From JBCBRD01 sp039819885 (GTDB taxonomy: Bacteria; Pseudomonadota; Alphaproteobacteria; Rhizobiales; Hyphomicrobiaceae), in contig JBCBRD010000002.1 of assembly GCA_039819885.1 (NCBI GenBank), forward strand, positions 5,215 to 69,214: 64,000 nucleotides of DNA, in the 5' to 3' direction. Positions 27,396-36,129 of this stretch are shown one piece after another; position 1 is the first letter of the stretch; every line of letters starts with the position of its first letter. The position numbers and the translations under genes are program-made. The notes beneath the pieces were generated by a model. That model searched no databases and was not told where the DNA came from. It saw nothing but the letters and a program-made list of their open reading frames with translations.

Positions 27396-28994
27396 ATGGA
27401 AGACACCTCCACGTCAGCGGGCCACAAGCGAGCCATAAGCGCCAGCCGCTTTGAAGGCTCACCATGCCCCGCCCACTTCAACATCACCCGCGACATCATC
27501 TCAGAAGCAGCCGCGACGTGCCCTGACAAAATCGCATTGATGGTCGTCACAGGGCCAAACGAAACCGATCCGATCGAGCGTTTCACATACGCGGAGCTGG
27601 AAGCGGCGATCCAAGCCCTTGCCTCTCACCTCCTAAAATCAGGAGTGACACGCGGCGATCGCGTGATGATCCGCATGCGCAACACACCGACATACGCCTT
27701 CACCGTGTTCGCATGTTTTGCCATTGGCGCGATTGCCCTTCCGGTTTCAGATCAACTGACCGATAGCGAGTTGCATATCCTCGCCACAGACGCCAAACCA
27801 TCAACCGTCGTTTTTAGCGCAAGCGTCATGTCGTCAGCCCTACAATCAGCCCCGCATTTGATCGACGCAGAAGAGTTCAGGTCCCTTTCCACCAAATCAA
27901 ACCTGGACTTTGACTACGCCAATACAAGCCCAAACGATCCGGCATTGCTCATCTACACCTCCGGTACGACAGCGAGACCAAAGGGCGTCCTGCATGGCCA
28001 CCAAATGGCGTGGGGACGCAGACCTATGGCTGAGGGTTGGTATGGTCTGACACCCAACGACCGCCTAATGCACGCCGGTGCATTCAACTGGACATTCACT
28101 CTCGGCACCGGCCTGATTGACCCGTGGATGGCAGGCGCGACCGCGATCATCAATACCGGTCCGCGTGACCCCGACATTTGGCCCAAACTGCTCAAACGCA
28201 CTGACGCAACACTCTTCGCAGCCGTTCCCGGTCTCATTCGGCAAATCCTGAAATACGCTGGCTCAGCGGTCACTGACCTCCCGTCAATTCGCCATGCAAT
28301 GATCGCTGGCGACACGCCGCCCAACGGCCTGTTCGAGGACTGGCAAATAGCCACCGGGACGCCGCTCTACGAAGCACTCGGAATGAGCGAGATCTCAACC
28401 TACATTTCGTGCGGGCCAAATGTGCCGCGTCGGCCGGGAGCAATCGGCAGGCCTCAAGCCGGTCGCGCAGTTGCGATCCTTCCAGAAACCGACCCATCCA
28501 CGAAGCCGCTTCCAACGGGCGAAATAGGACTGCTGGCCGTTCATCGAACAGATCCAGGTCTCATGCTTGGGTATTGGAACCGCAACGATGAAGAACGTGA
28601 GGTATTTCGGGGCGAATGGTTCATTGGCGGAGACCTCGCCGAGATGGACCAAGACGGCTACATCATTCACCACGGTCGCGATAACGATGTCATGAAACCG
28701 CTTGGCTATCGCATTGCGCCACAGGAAATCGAGGACGTTCTCGTCGCTCATTCAGGCGTTGCCGAAGCGGCGTGCACCGAGGTGGAGATCAAGAACGGCG
28801 TCCGTGTGATTGCAGCGTTCATCGTGCCAGAACACCCAACTTCGCCACCGTCAGAGGCAGACCTTCTCAAACACGCAAGTGCAAATCTTGCAGCTTACAA
28901 ATGCCCCCGCATCATCCACATCGTTGACACCCTGCCGCGAACCGCCAACGGCAAACTCACCCGATCAAGACTGGCAACACGAGTGAATACCTGA
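27396..28994 (+). CDS. AMP-dependent acyl/aryl-CoA synthetase
   Basis: A 532-residue ANL superfamily ligase that activates a carboxylic acid with ATP and joins it to CoA. The P-loop-like motif is IYTSGTTARPKG (about residues 185-196). The A5 motif reads YEALGMSE. The hinge-region D is in YIIHHGRDNDVM, and the late catalytic Lys is in TANGKLTR. The overall pattern resembles benzoate-, medium-chain- or acetyl-CoA ligases of the BCL/MACS type. The substrate is not defined. AGGA lies 8 bases before the ATG. Ends in a terminator. Confidence 0.88.
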   Translation: MEDTSTSAGHKRAISASRFEGSPCPAHFNITRDIISEAAATCPDKIALMVVTGPNETDPIERFTYAELEAAIQALASHLLKSGVTRGDRVMIRMRNTPTYAFTVFACFAIGAIALPVSDQLTDSELHILATDAKPSTVVFSASVMSSALQSAPHLIDAEEFRSLSTKSNLDFDYANTSPNDPALLIYTSGTTARPKGVLHGHQMAWGRRPMAEGWYGLTPNDRLMHAGAFNWTFTLGTGLIDPWMAGATAIINTGPRDPDIWPKLLKRTDATLFAAVPGLIRQILKYAGSAVTDLPSIRHAMIAGDTPPNGLFEDWQIATGTPLYEALGMSEISTYISCGPNVPRRPGAIGRPQAGRAVAILPETDPSTKPLPTGEIGLLAVHRTDPGLMLGYWNRNDEEREVFRGEWFIGGDLAEMDQDGYIIHHGRDNDVMKPLGYRIAPQEIEDVLVAHSGVAEAACTEVEIKNGVRVIAAFIVPEHPTSPPSEADLLKHASANLAAYKCPRIIHIVDTLPRTANGKLTRSRLATRVNT

Positions 28995-29007
28995 ACACCA
29001 CCTGCAA

Positions 29008-29046
29008 TAAAAAACGGGCCTGTGATTTCTCACAAGCCCGTTTGTC
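29008..29046. terminator. Bidirectional terminator between the acyl-CoA synthetase and csp genes
   Basis: A 14-position stem (AAACGGGCCTGTGA with TCACAAGCCCGTTT, one mismatch) closes a 4-base loop. An A tract precedes it and TTTGTCTCT follows, so it can serve both convergent genes. Confidence 0.85.
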
Positions 29047-29076
29047 TCTCAAACCGCGCCCGAAGGCGCGTGAGAA

Positions 29077-29286
29077 CTACTCAAGCGAGATCGAGTCGAC
29101 AGCAATTTTACCGCTGCGCTGATCTTCAGCTGTGTCGAAGGAGACTTTCTGGCCTTCGCGCAGGCCATTGATGCCGGCACGCTCAAGTGCTGTTGCGTGA
29201 ACAAAAACGTCCTTTGCGCCGTCATCAGGAGCGATGAAGCCGTAGCCTTTTTGATCGTTGTAGAATTTAACTGTACCTGTTTTCAC
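29077..29286 (-). CDS. Cold-shock domain protein (CspA family)
   Basis: A 69-residue single cold-shock domain protein that binds single-stranded nucleic acid and acts as an RNA chaperone. RNP1 reads KGYGFI and RNP2 reads VFVHATAL. I place the start at GTG 29286 (KTGTVKFYND follows), because AAGGAAA lies 7 bases upstream and the family begins there. An ATG at 29325 would add 13 unmatched residues. GTG use can limit translation. Confidence 0.92.
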   Translation of the reverse strand: MKTGTVKFYNDQKGYGFIAPDDGAKDVFVHATALERAGINGLREGQKVSFDTAEDQRSGKIAVDSISLE

Positions 29287-29631
29287 GGATATTTCCTTTG
29301 CTGATCCATGCGTGTTCAAGAACAAGCGTTTGCAGGTGCGCGCACCAGTTCTGGTTTGTCGATTTTTGGGGGTTGAACGGTCGCCTGGAACCTAGCAAGG
29401 CGTAGCGGCCAAGTTGTCCGGCCATAATCGATAAGCGGTATGTAGGTGGTGCGGTCGCGATTGGCAAGGATTTCCGCATAAAGATTGAGGATCTGAGTTC
29501 AATTTTCGTGGCGGCAGACCAACTTCGACTAGCATTTTCTTGTGCATTAAGCTCTGGCATACCAACAAACACGCAACCGTAAATCAATCAACTGTTGAGC
29601 GACACGAGCGTGGAGTTGTGCAGCAACAGCG
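29287..29631 (-). other. Long leader/promoter region of the csp gene
   Basis: About 345 bases up to the marC stop. Cold-shock genes often carry long structured 5' leaders, and this spacing fits. I see no clear cold box or strong hairpin by eye, and no gene. Confidence 0.35.
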
Positions 29632-30285
29632 TCAGCCTGCCGCTCCTGCACCCTTTCCAGCAGTCAAAGCGGGGATCATGCCTTGAACACCCTCCGCAAG
29701 CATACCCATCGCAACCGCTGTCAAAACCATTCCCATAACCCGGGTGACGACGCCCATCCCAGACTTTCCCAATCGAGCGGCGATTGGCCGTGAGAAGGCG
29801 AACAACACCCCGGTCAACGCGGCCAGCGCAATAATTCCGAAACTCAGATCAACCTTCGCCCAGATACTCGGGTGGCGCTCAGCTGCCACAATGGCCGTCG
29901 CAATAGCGCCTGGTCCCGCCACAATCGGGATTGCAAGCGGAACCACGGCGATCTGTGCGCGTTGGCTGTCCTCCGCAGCTTCCGCCGGAGTTTGTCGGTG
30001 GCTGTCATCACTGCGAAGCATCGATAACCCGATCAATAGGACAATAACCCCACCAGCCGCACGGAGTTCGTGGATGTTGATGCCGAACAGCTTCAACAAA
30101 TAGGCCCCAGTCCAAGTTGCAATAATCAAAGTCGCGCTGATGGCCACAGCACAGGTCATCGCGATCCGACGCGCCTCATCAGCACTCCGGTCTGCTGTCA
30201 TGCCTGCAAAAATTCCCACGTTCCCAATCGGGTTCATCATGGAAAACAACGCAGCAATGAATGTGATCAGTGTGGTTTCGCTCAT
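29632..30285 (-). CDS. MarC family integral membrane protein
   Basis: A 217-residue protein with six predicted membrane segments. The MarC signature ALFSMMNPIGNVGIFAGMT lies at the start, and the second half has PLAIPIVAGPGAIAT. The two half-motifs (NPIG, GPG) are related, as in this duplicated fold. The family was once linked to multiple antibiotic resistance, but that link was later withdrawn; the transport role is unknown. I prefer ATG 30285; a start at 30318 adds 11 polar residues. Confidence 0.88.
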   Translation of the reverse strand: MSETTLITFIAALFSMMNPIGNVGIFAGMTADRSADEARRIAMTCAVAISATLIIATWTGAYLLKLFGINIHELRAAGGVIVLLIGLSMLRSDDSHRQTPAEAAEDSQRAQIAVVPLAIPIVAGPGAIATAIVAAERHPSIWAKVDLSFGIIALAALTGVLFAFSRPIAARLGKSGMGVVTRVMGMVLTAVAMGMLAEGVQGMIPALTAGKGAGAAG

Positions 30286-30460
30286 TCTCTCAGACTTAGC
30301 TGAGTCGCTTTGGCTCACCTCAGCGTGGAGTAGCTTTTCTGGGGACTATGCCCATGAACTGAAAGTCTGTTTGTACAAATTGTGCAAACGAGTGCCGCAA
30401 CTCAGCCATCGACAAGGTCGGTGATCAGAACTCTAATTCTTCGACCAAAGTGGGCCAACG

Positions 30461-31003
30461 GTGACCTCAAGTATTCGAATCGAGGGCGATGTGAAGCACA
30501 AGTCATCCCAACCACAGTCCGAGCAAGACGAAGAGGCCAACCAACCCGAAGCCCGTGATGTTAACCCGCCACCTCGCGCCAATGCCGAACCGTGGAACCT
30601 CCGCGTGCTGGTCTTGGAAGACTCCGGTTCAGACTATTACTGGATCAGTTCGATGCTCACTCGTCTAGATGAGTACGATGTTCGACCCGCCCGAGCCATT
30701 ACCATCGCTGAGGCCGCAGAACTCACCGCAACCCAGGTTTTTGATCTCGCACTCATCGACTACCGATTGCCTGATGGATTTGGAGATGCCTTTGTCGCCA
30801 CTCTTCACATGCACCAACCAAACTGCGCCGCCGTCATGCTGAGTGGCGATAAAATGCCAGAAGTTTCACTGTTTGGGCTAAATGGGGGAGCGGTGGCCGC
30901 GATTGACAAGGACGACTGCAACCCGACACTGATGGAAACCACAATCCGGTTTGCGCTCCGCAATCACGCTAATCAAGAACGGTTACGCCAAGCACCGATC
31001 TAG
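30461..31003 (+). CDS. Stand-alone response-regulator receiver protein
   Basis: A 180-residue protein with a polar N-terminal 45 residues and one receiver domain (about 48-165). The acidic pocket is in VLVLEDSGSD, the phospho-acceptor is Asp100 in LIDYRLPDG, the switch Ser is in VMLSGD and the conserved Lys is in AIDKDD. There is no output domain and no histidine kinase nearby, so it may work by protein contact, as CheY-like proteins do. GTG 30461 gives the longest form. GTG 30491, preceded by GAGGG, is an alternative start. Confidence 0.82.
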   Translation: MTSSIRIEGDVKHKSSQPQSEQDEEANQPEARDVNPPPRANAEPWNLRVLVLEDSGSDYYWISSMLTRLDEYDVRPARAITIAEAAELTATQVFDLALIDYRLPDGFGDAFVATLHMHQPNCAAVMLSGDKMPEVSLFGLNGGAVAAIDKDDCNPTLMETTIRFALRNHANQERLRQAPI

Positions 31004-31116
31004 CAACCACATCACTCCATTATCCATAGCCGCACCCAGGTCGCCCGTTTATCCCATCAAACCGTGATAGACTTCCAGCCCGTCTCGACAAGCCAGCGTA
31101 TTGAGGGGAAAACGTC

Positions 31117-31380
31117 ATGCGGCGCGCGGCATTCATCATCCTCTGGATCATTTCCGTCGCGGCAACGGCAGCCGCTACAGGCTTGATCCTGGAGCGCAAT
31201 AACGCAGGCATGCTGTTGGTCTATCTGCCACCTCTCATTGGAGTTGGCGTGCTTTTCGGCCTGTTGAGTTGTTGGCCGGCGTTTTCACGCCAAGGTCTCT
31301 CTGGGTTGGAAAAAACACTGGCCGCGTTGGCGTTACTGGGCCCCGCCATTCCAGCCGCGATTATGGTGGTCGTCGGGTGA
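31117..31380 (+). CDS. Small two/three-span membrane protein of unknown function
   Basis: An 87-residue hydrophobic protein with three likely membrane segments (about 5-25, 32-52 and 65-86). ATG 31117 follows a GGGGAAAA ribosome site. No family is recognised. It opens a run of small unknown genes (31.1-33.0 kb). Confidence 0.55.
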   Translation: MRRAAFIILWIISVAATAAATGLILERNNAGMLLVYLPPLIGVGVLFGLLSCWPAFSRQGLSGLEKTLAALALLGPAIPAAIMVVVG

Positions 31381-31397
31381 GGAACCTAGCTCCGGCC

Positions 31398-31811
31398 CTA
31401 TCCATCCAACCATTCAGGTGCACAGTTGTAGCGCCACGCAGGCGCTGCAATGCCACTGACGATCACGCCGATGATCAACGTTGTCGACAGCGCCGTCACA
31501 GGGTTGGAAACCACGAGCACGGTGATGGTTGTTACAATTATTCCTGCAAGGATACCAACTACAAGAAGCGCAACGCCATGGTTGCGGGCTTGGCCAAAGT
31601 CACCGTCCGCCGTATGCGGTGCTTCAGCCGCTTGCGCCCGCACCGCACTTGACCACAACCACCCAATGACAGAGGCAAACACCACGGCGACCGCCAAGGT
31701 CGACAAGACCGAGGATGTCCACTCAAGCGATGTGAGGCTGACGATGGCAAATGTCACCAAACACCAACCCGTCAAGATCGTACCAAATCCAAGAAGTAGG
31801 CGTTTCGTCAT
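31398..31811 (-). CDS. Four-span membrane protein of unknown function
   Basis: A 137-residue protein with four predicted membrane helices arranged as two hairpins (about 5-27 and 35-55, then 78-100 and 105-125). They are separated by a polar loop (RAQAAEAPHTADGDFGQARN). GAGG lies upstream of the ATG. It is convergent with the 31117 gene. No known family is recognised. Confidence 0.55.
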   Translation of the reverse strand: MTKRLLLGFGTILTGWCLVTFAIVSLTSLEWTSSVLSTLAVAVVFASVIGWLWSSAVRAQAAEAPHTADGDFGQARNHGVALLVVGILAGIIVTTITVLVVSNPVTALSTTLIIGVIVSGIAAPAWRYNCAPEWLDG

Positions 31812-31971
31812 TCACAAGGCCTCGTAAGTCTGATGGCACCGACACTCTTGACGGATTTTACGCCTCACCCTCCGTATTGGATGATGTTTTTCATCCCGAA
31901 CCCATGGACGCCAGCCCACCAAAATGCAACTGCGCTAGCCACATTTCTCGGCCTTCGAACGAGGAACTCGG

Positions 31972-32400
31972 ATGCCAAACACCGAGCCGCATCTTCCAAC
32001 CGTTTATGTTTCCATTACCGGCTTACAACTCAAAGGCACATGGCATACGTTTCGTTTTTGGCGCCACGCCCTCCCATTGATGGTGCAGGCTAAGAAAGCT
32101 GACGGAAACATCTCCGCAGATGCACGAACTATCAAAGGCATTCAACACACCCTGACGGTTTGGGAGAGCGAAACAGCGATGAAGCGGTTTCTTTACCGAG
32201 GCGTCCACGCGAATGCCATCCGCGCCTTCCCAAGCATCGCCACCGGCAAAACCTACGGCTTTGAAACGACCGACAACCATGGTGGTCCGACGTCCCCCGC
32301 ATCTGGGCCGAGCGGGGACGTGAATACGCGGCGGCCTCAAAGCCCTAGCCAGCTCAACCGCTGCGATCCTAGGATTTGTCACCGGGATCCAGTTCACTAA
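31972..32400 (+). CDS. Probable dimeric alpha-beta-barrel (monooxygenase-like) protein
   Basis: A 142-residue protein. Residues about 10-100 (VYVSITGLQLKG..HTFRFWRHALPLM, HTLTVWESETAMKRFLYRGVHANAIRAF) have the pattern of DUF3291 or spheroidene-monooxygenase-like proteins of the ferredoxin-like dimeric barrel class. The tail beyond about residue 100 is Ser/Pro/Arg-rich and unlike the domain. It runs through a CACCGGGATCCAG sequence that resembles part of the palindromic element seen at 33108. The domain assignment is by pattern only. Confidence 0.55.
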   Translation: MPNTEPHLPTVYVSITGLQLKGTWHTFRFWRHALPLMVQAKKADGNISADARTIKGIQHTLTVWESETAMKRFLYRGVHANAIRAFPSIATGKTYGFETTDNHGGPTSPASGPSGDVNTRRPQSPSQLNRCDPRICHRDPVH

Positions 32401-32519
32401 CACAACGCCCGCTGATAGTTAGATCCCGCCAATGAATGCCAGGCTGAAAATGTGGTGCTCGACCGCCCGTCCAGCCACTTACGGATGAATCCGCAAAAGA
32501 AAACCGGTCGGGCTCGGAC

Positions 32520-33014
32520 CTATTGATACGTCTCGAGTTTGAATGGCTTCTCAACGACCACATCGCTTCCAGGAGCAACATCGAAAGTCTGCTGAAAGAT
32601 GCGTGAAAGCACAGCCGTCATCTGCGCCGTCGGACCGGTTATTGTTCCATCGATGAAGCGGCTACCGTCAGATCCTTTGCTTTCATAGGGAGGTATGCCG
32701 TTAGCGAGAAGCACAGAGGAAAATCGATCCTCCAAGTCAATCTGCCACGGTAGAATTTGAGGCAAGTCGACCTCCAGGCATCCAAGCTCACCGCTCACAT
32801 TCAAAAAATGGTCAGTTCCAGGAACCGACAAGATCAAATAATTGGCTTCCCCACTTTCCAGCAAAGCAACTTCAGCTTCGAGGGCAGAGAGTGATATCCG
32901 CTGTTGGCTATTTGGAACAGGCATGAAGAAATATCGATAAAGCACAATCGACAATACAAGCGCCGCTAATATCCAAAGCAACCGGTCCACGTTATAAACT
33001 CTCAAACGCCCCAA
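32520..33014 (-). CDS. Membrane-anchored protein of unknown function
   Basis: A protein of up to 164 residues with one N-terminal membrane segment (about residues 10-32) and a soluble acidic domain outside the membrane. It has no Cys-rich or catalytic motif. The frame begins with TTG at 33014; GTG 32990, just before DRLLWIL, is an equally good start. The soluble part shows LNVSGELGCLEVDLP and TAVLSRIFQQTF. No family is recognised. Confidence 0.5.
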   Translation of the reverse strand: MGRLRVYNVDRLLWILAALVLSIVLYRYFFMPVPNSQQRISLSALEAEVALLESGEANYLILSVPGTDHFLNVSGELGCLEVDLPQILPWQIDLEDRFSSVLLANGIPPYESKGSDGSRFIDGTITGPTAQMTAVLSRIFQQTFDVAPGSDVVVEKPFKLETYQ

Positions 33015-33107
33015 CCATATCCGGTTGAAGTCTAATTCACCGGAGTTGAGCGATGATTAAGCCGTGGTTTGGCAACAAGTGAGCCACTTCGAGCCAACCC
33101 CACCAAT

Positions 33108-33197
33108 GTCATCCCGGCATTTATTGGCGGGATCCAGATATCCAATGGCTCGGCAGTGGCGGTGAACTGCATCCCGGGAACAAGCCCCCAGGATGAC
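33108..33197. repeat. Composite palindromic repeat element (GTCATCCCGG type)
   Basis: A 90-bp element bounded by complementary ends GTCATCC and GGATGAC. Each half can fold by itself. The left half has ATCCCG (33111-33116) pairing with CGGGAT (33128-33133) and runs into CCAG. The right half has CATCCCGGG pairing with CCCCCAGGATG. This layout matches the dispersed palindromic elements (GTCATCCCGG...GGGATCCAG...GGATGAC) common in Alphaproteobacteria. It lies 20 bases after the thrS stop and may also end or protect that transcript. Confidence 0.7.
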
Positions 33198-33216
33198 GGT
33201 TTTGTCGTTGCAGCTT

Positions 33217-35196
33217 CTATTCCGCAGTTTCAGCCACCATAGCGCCCATGGCCCGTTTTACATCAGGCGGGATCGCCTCGTCCTTTAAAGCAGCAATAGC
33301 GTCTTCCAATGGCATCACGGTTTGATCCTTCGAACCCAACCGCCGGATCGAGACCTTGCCGTCCTCGGCTTCGCGTTTGCCAACGATCAACTGCGCTGGC
33401 ACCTTCTGCAATGAGTGCTCGCGGATTTTGAAGTTGATCTTCTCATTTCGCAGATCGATCCCAGCGCGCAAGCCAGCGGCCTCACACATCGAATGCACTT
33501 TTTTCGCATAGCCATCGACCTCGGAAACAATCGGGGCAACAACGATCTGGACCGGTGACAGCCAAAGCGGAAATGCACCCGAGCAGTTCTCGATCAGAAT
33601 ACCAGTAAAACGCTCCAGCGAGCCGAACATGGCGCGGTGGATCATAACAGGCGTCTGCTTATCCGAATTGGCATCGATAAAGACGGCACCGAGGCGGCCC
33701 GGTAAGTTAAAGTCCACCTGCGTCGTCCCACACTGCCAGTCACGACCAATGGCATCGCGCAGCACGTACTCAAATTTTGGCCCATAAAACGCACCTTCGC
33801 CGGGGAAGATTTCCGTCTTGATGCGCCCTTCACCCTCGGCCTCGATCTTCTTCAAAACGCGGCCCATGATGTCTTCGGCGCGATCCCACAACGCATCTTC
33901 GCCGATGCGTTTTTCCGGCCGCGTCGACAGCTTCACCACCACGTCCTCGAAACCAAAGTCGCGATAGATCGACAGCATCAGATCATTGATGGCCAGACAT
34001 TCGGCCTCCAACTGTTCTTCGGTGAGGAACACGTGCGCATCATCTTGCGTGAAGTGGCGCACACGCAAAAGACCATGCAACGCACCAGACGGCTCATACC
34101 TGTGCACCTTCCCGAACTCGGCTATACGGACCGGCAGGTCTTTGTAGGACTTCAACCCGTGCTTGTAGATTTGCACATGGCCCGGACAGTTCATCGGCTT
34201 GCAGCAGAACACACGCTCATCGGGCAACTCGGTGACAAACATGTTCTCACCGTAGTTTTCCCAGTGGCCGGATGTTTCCCAGAAATGCTTTTCCATCATG
34301 TCGGGCGAATTCACCTCAACATAACCCGCATCATGCTGGCGGCGGCGCATGTAGGCGATTAGCTCCTGGAACAGTGACCAACCCTTGGCGTGCCAAAACA
34401 CCGACCCTGGTGCTTCCTCTTGAAAGTGGAAGAGGTCCATCTCGCGACCGAGTTTTCGGTGGTCGCGCTTCTCTGCTTCTTCCAAGTTATGGAGGTGGGC
34501 CTTCAGCGCTTTCTCATCTGCCCAAGCCGTCCCATAAATGCGCTGAAGCATGGGGTTATTTGAATCCCCACGCCAATAAGCGCCGGCAAACTTCATGACC
34601 TTAAAGGCCTTGCCGACATGGCCAGTCGACGGCATGTGCGGGCCGCGGCACAAATCCAGCCACGCGCCCTGCTTGTAAATTTTGACGTCCTGGTCCTCTG
34701 GAATGGCATCAATGAGTTCGACCTTGAAGGCTTCTCCGGCATCCGCGAAATGCGCCTTCGCCTGATCGCGCGACCACACTTCCTTCGTGAAGGGTTCGTT
34801 CTTCGCGATGATCTCATGCATGCGCTTTTCGATCTTCGGAATATCATCGGGGTGAAACGGCTCGGCCTTGGCGAAGTCGTAATAGAACCCGTTTTCGATT
34901 ACCGGACCGATGGTCACCTGCGTGCCCGGCCACAAATCCTGCACGGCTTCGGCCAGCACATGCGCACAGTCATGGCGGATTAATTCGAGCGCATCGTCAT
35001 CTTTGGCCGTGATAATACGGATCGCCCCGTCGTGATCGATCGGGTCCGCAAGATCCTGCAACTCATCATTGAGCGAGATGGCAAGCGCCTTCTTGGCGAG
35101 GGACTTCGAAATGCCCTCCGCCAGCTCTTTGCCGGAAATGCCTTTAGGGTATTGGCGCTCAGCGCCATCGGGAAAGCGTAGTGAGATCTCGGACAT
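33217..35196 (-). CDS. thrS: Threonine--tRNA ligase
   Basis: A 659-residue class II aminoacyl-tRNA synthetase. Domains in order: TGS (about 1-65), the editing/SAD domain with HDCAHVLAEAV and later WLDLCRGPHMPSTG, the catalytic core with zinc ligands in KPMNCPGHV and class II motif 2 in the HRYEPSGALHGLLRVRHFTQDDAH block, and the C-terminal anticodon-binding domain (about 560-659). ATG 35196 is preceded by AGGAGGG and matches the family start; 35217 adds seven residues. It charges tRNA-Thr in the cytoplasm. No T-box or threonine leader was seen. Confidence 0.97.
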   Translation of the reverse strand: MSEISLRFPDGAERQYPKGISGKELAEGISKSLAKKALAISLNDELQDLADPIDHDGAIRIITAKDDDALELIRHDCAHVLAEAVQDLWPGTQVTIGPVIENGFYYDFAKAEPFHPDDIPKIEKRMHEIIAKNEPFTKEVWSRDQAKAHFADAGEAFKVELIDAIPEDQDVKIYKQGAWLDLCRGPHMPSTGHVGKAFKVMKFAGAYWRGDSNNPMLQRIYGTAWADEKALKAHLHNLEEAEKRDHRKLGREMDLFHFQEEAPGSVFWHAKGWSLFQELIAYMRRRQHDAGYVEVNSPDMMEKHFWETSGHWENYGENMFVTELPDERVFCCKPMNCPGHVQIYKHGLKSYKDLPVRIAEFGKVHRYEPSGALHGLLRVRHFTQDDAHVFLTEEQLEAECLAINDLMLSIYRDFGFEDVVVKLSTRPEKRIGEDALWDRAEDIMGRVLKKIEAEGEGRIKTEIFPGEGAFYGPKFEYVLRDAIGRDWQCGTTQVDFNLPGRLGAVFIDANSDKQTPVMIHRAMFGSLERFTGILIENCSGAFPLWLSPVQIVVAPIVSEVDGYAKKVHSMCEAAGLRAGIDLRNEKINFKIREHSLQKVPAQLIVGKREAEDGKVSIRRLGSKDQTVMPLEDAIAALKDEAIPPDVKRAMGAMVAETAE

Positions 35197-35380
35197 GTCG
35201 CCGGACCCTCCTCTCAATTCTGCCTACGAATGCAGGTAAGCGGGGTTGAATGTGATAGAGCTGCCCTCGTTGGCGGCCCCACCGGCGGTCTTCTGACAGA
35301 CTTTGCACGCCAGGGCAATTCCTCGTGGGACACCGCCCCATCAAAGCAACTCTGCGCCGTAGAGGCACAAAACACCCCAC

Positions 35381-36058
35381 ATGCCCGATCACACTTTGTC
35401 CATCGAGCCACTCATCTACGCCCCACCTGTAGAGCCACACCTCGACGTCCTCCACGCTGACGACGATTTGCTGGTGATCGCCAAACCAAGCGGTCTATTG
35501 AGTGTGCCAGGCAAGGACCCAGCCCATGCCGACTGCATCGATCAACGCGCCAAGTCATTGTACTCAGACGCCCGGATTGTGCACCGCCTAGACCTTGACA
35601 CATCAGGTGTCATGGTTCTCGCCCGCAATAAAAACGCCCACCGCCACCTCGGCCTGCAATTCGAAAAACGGCAAGTCACCAAGACCTATGTTGCGCGCGT
35701 CTGGGGTGTAATGAACGACGATGCCGGCGAGGTCGACGCACCTTTGATTTGCGATTGGCCAAACCGTCCCCGTCAGATGATTGACCATGATCGTGGCCGG
35801 AGCGCTCAAACAGTCTGGCGTGTGCTCACACGCGAACCCACAGCGACCCGCGTTCTCCTTGCCCCGAGAACAGGACGCTCTCATCAGCTGCGCGTCCACA
35901 TGCTGAGCCTTGGACATCCCATTTTGGGTGACAACATCTACGCTCATCCGGACGCTCGAAAAGCCGCTTACCGTCTGCAGCTCCATGCCGAAACGCTCTC
36001 GTTTCGCCACCCCACGGGCGGGCGACCGATGGCATTCCAGGCCCCCTGCCCGTTCTGA
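35381..36058 (+). CDS. rluA: RluA-family 23S rRNA/tRNA pseudouridine synthase
   Basis: A 225-residue pseudouridine synthase without an S4 domain. The catalytic motif is VHRLDLDTSG, with the first Asp of RLDLD the nucleophile. LRVHMLSLGHPILGD is the second conserved block. Size and lack of S4 fit RluA, which modifies 23S rRNA position 746 and tRNA position 32 in E. coli. RluC/D are longer and usually carry S4. It is divergent from thrS. Confidence 0.85.
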   Translation: MPDHTLSIEPLIYAPPVEPHLDVLHADDDLLVIAKPSGLLSVPGKDPAHADCIDQRAKSLYSDARIVHRLDLDTSGVMVLARNKNAHRHLGLQFEKRQVTKTYVARVWGVMNDDAGEVDAPLICDWPNRPRQMIDHDRGRSAQTVWRVLTREPTATRVLLAPRTGRSHQLRVHMLSLGHPILGDNIYAHPDARKAAYRLQLHAETLSFRHPTGGRPMAFQAPCPF

Positions 36059-36129
36059 AAATCCCCAGCCTTACGATCTTTTTACGGGATTGTAATAACC
36101 TCACACTCCGACATCGTTCCCTGAAACGC

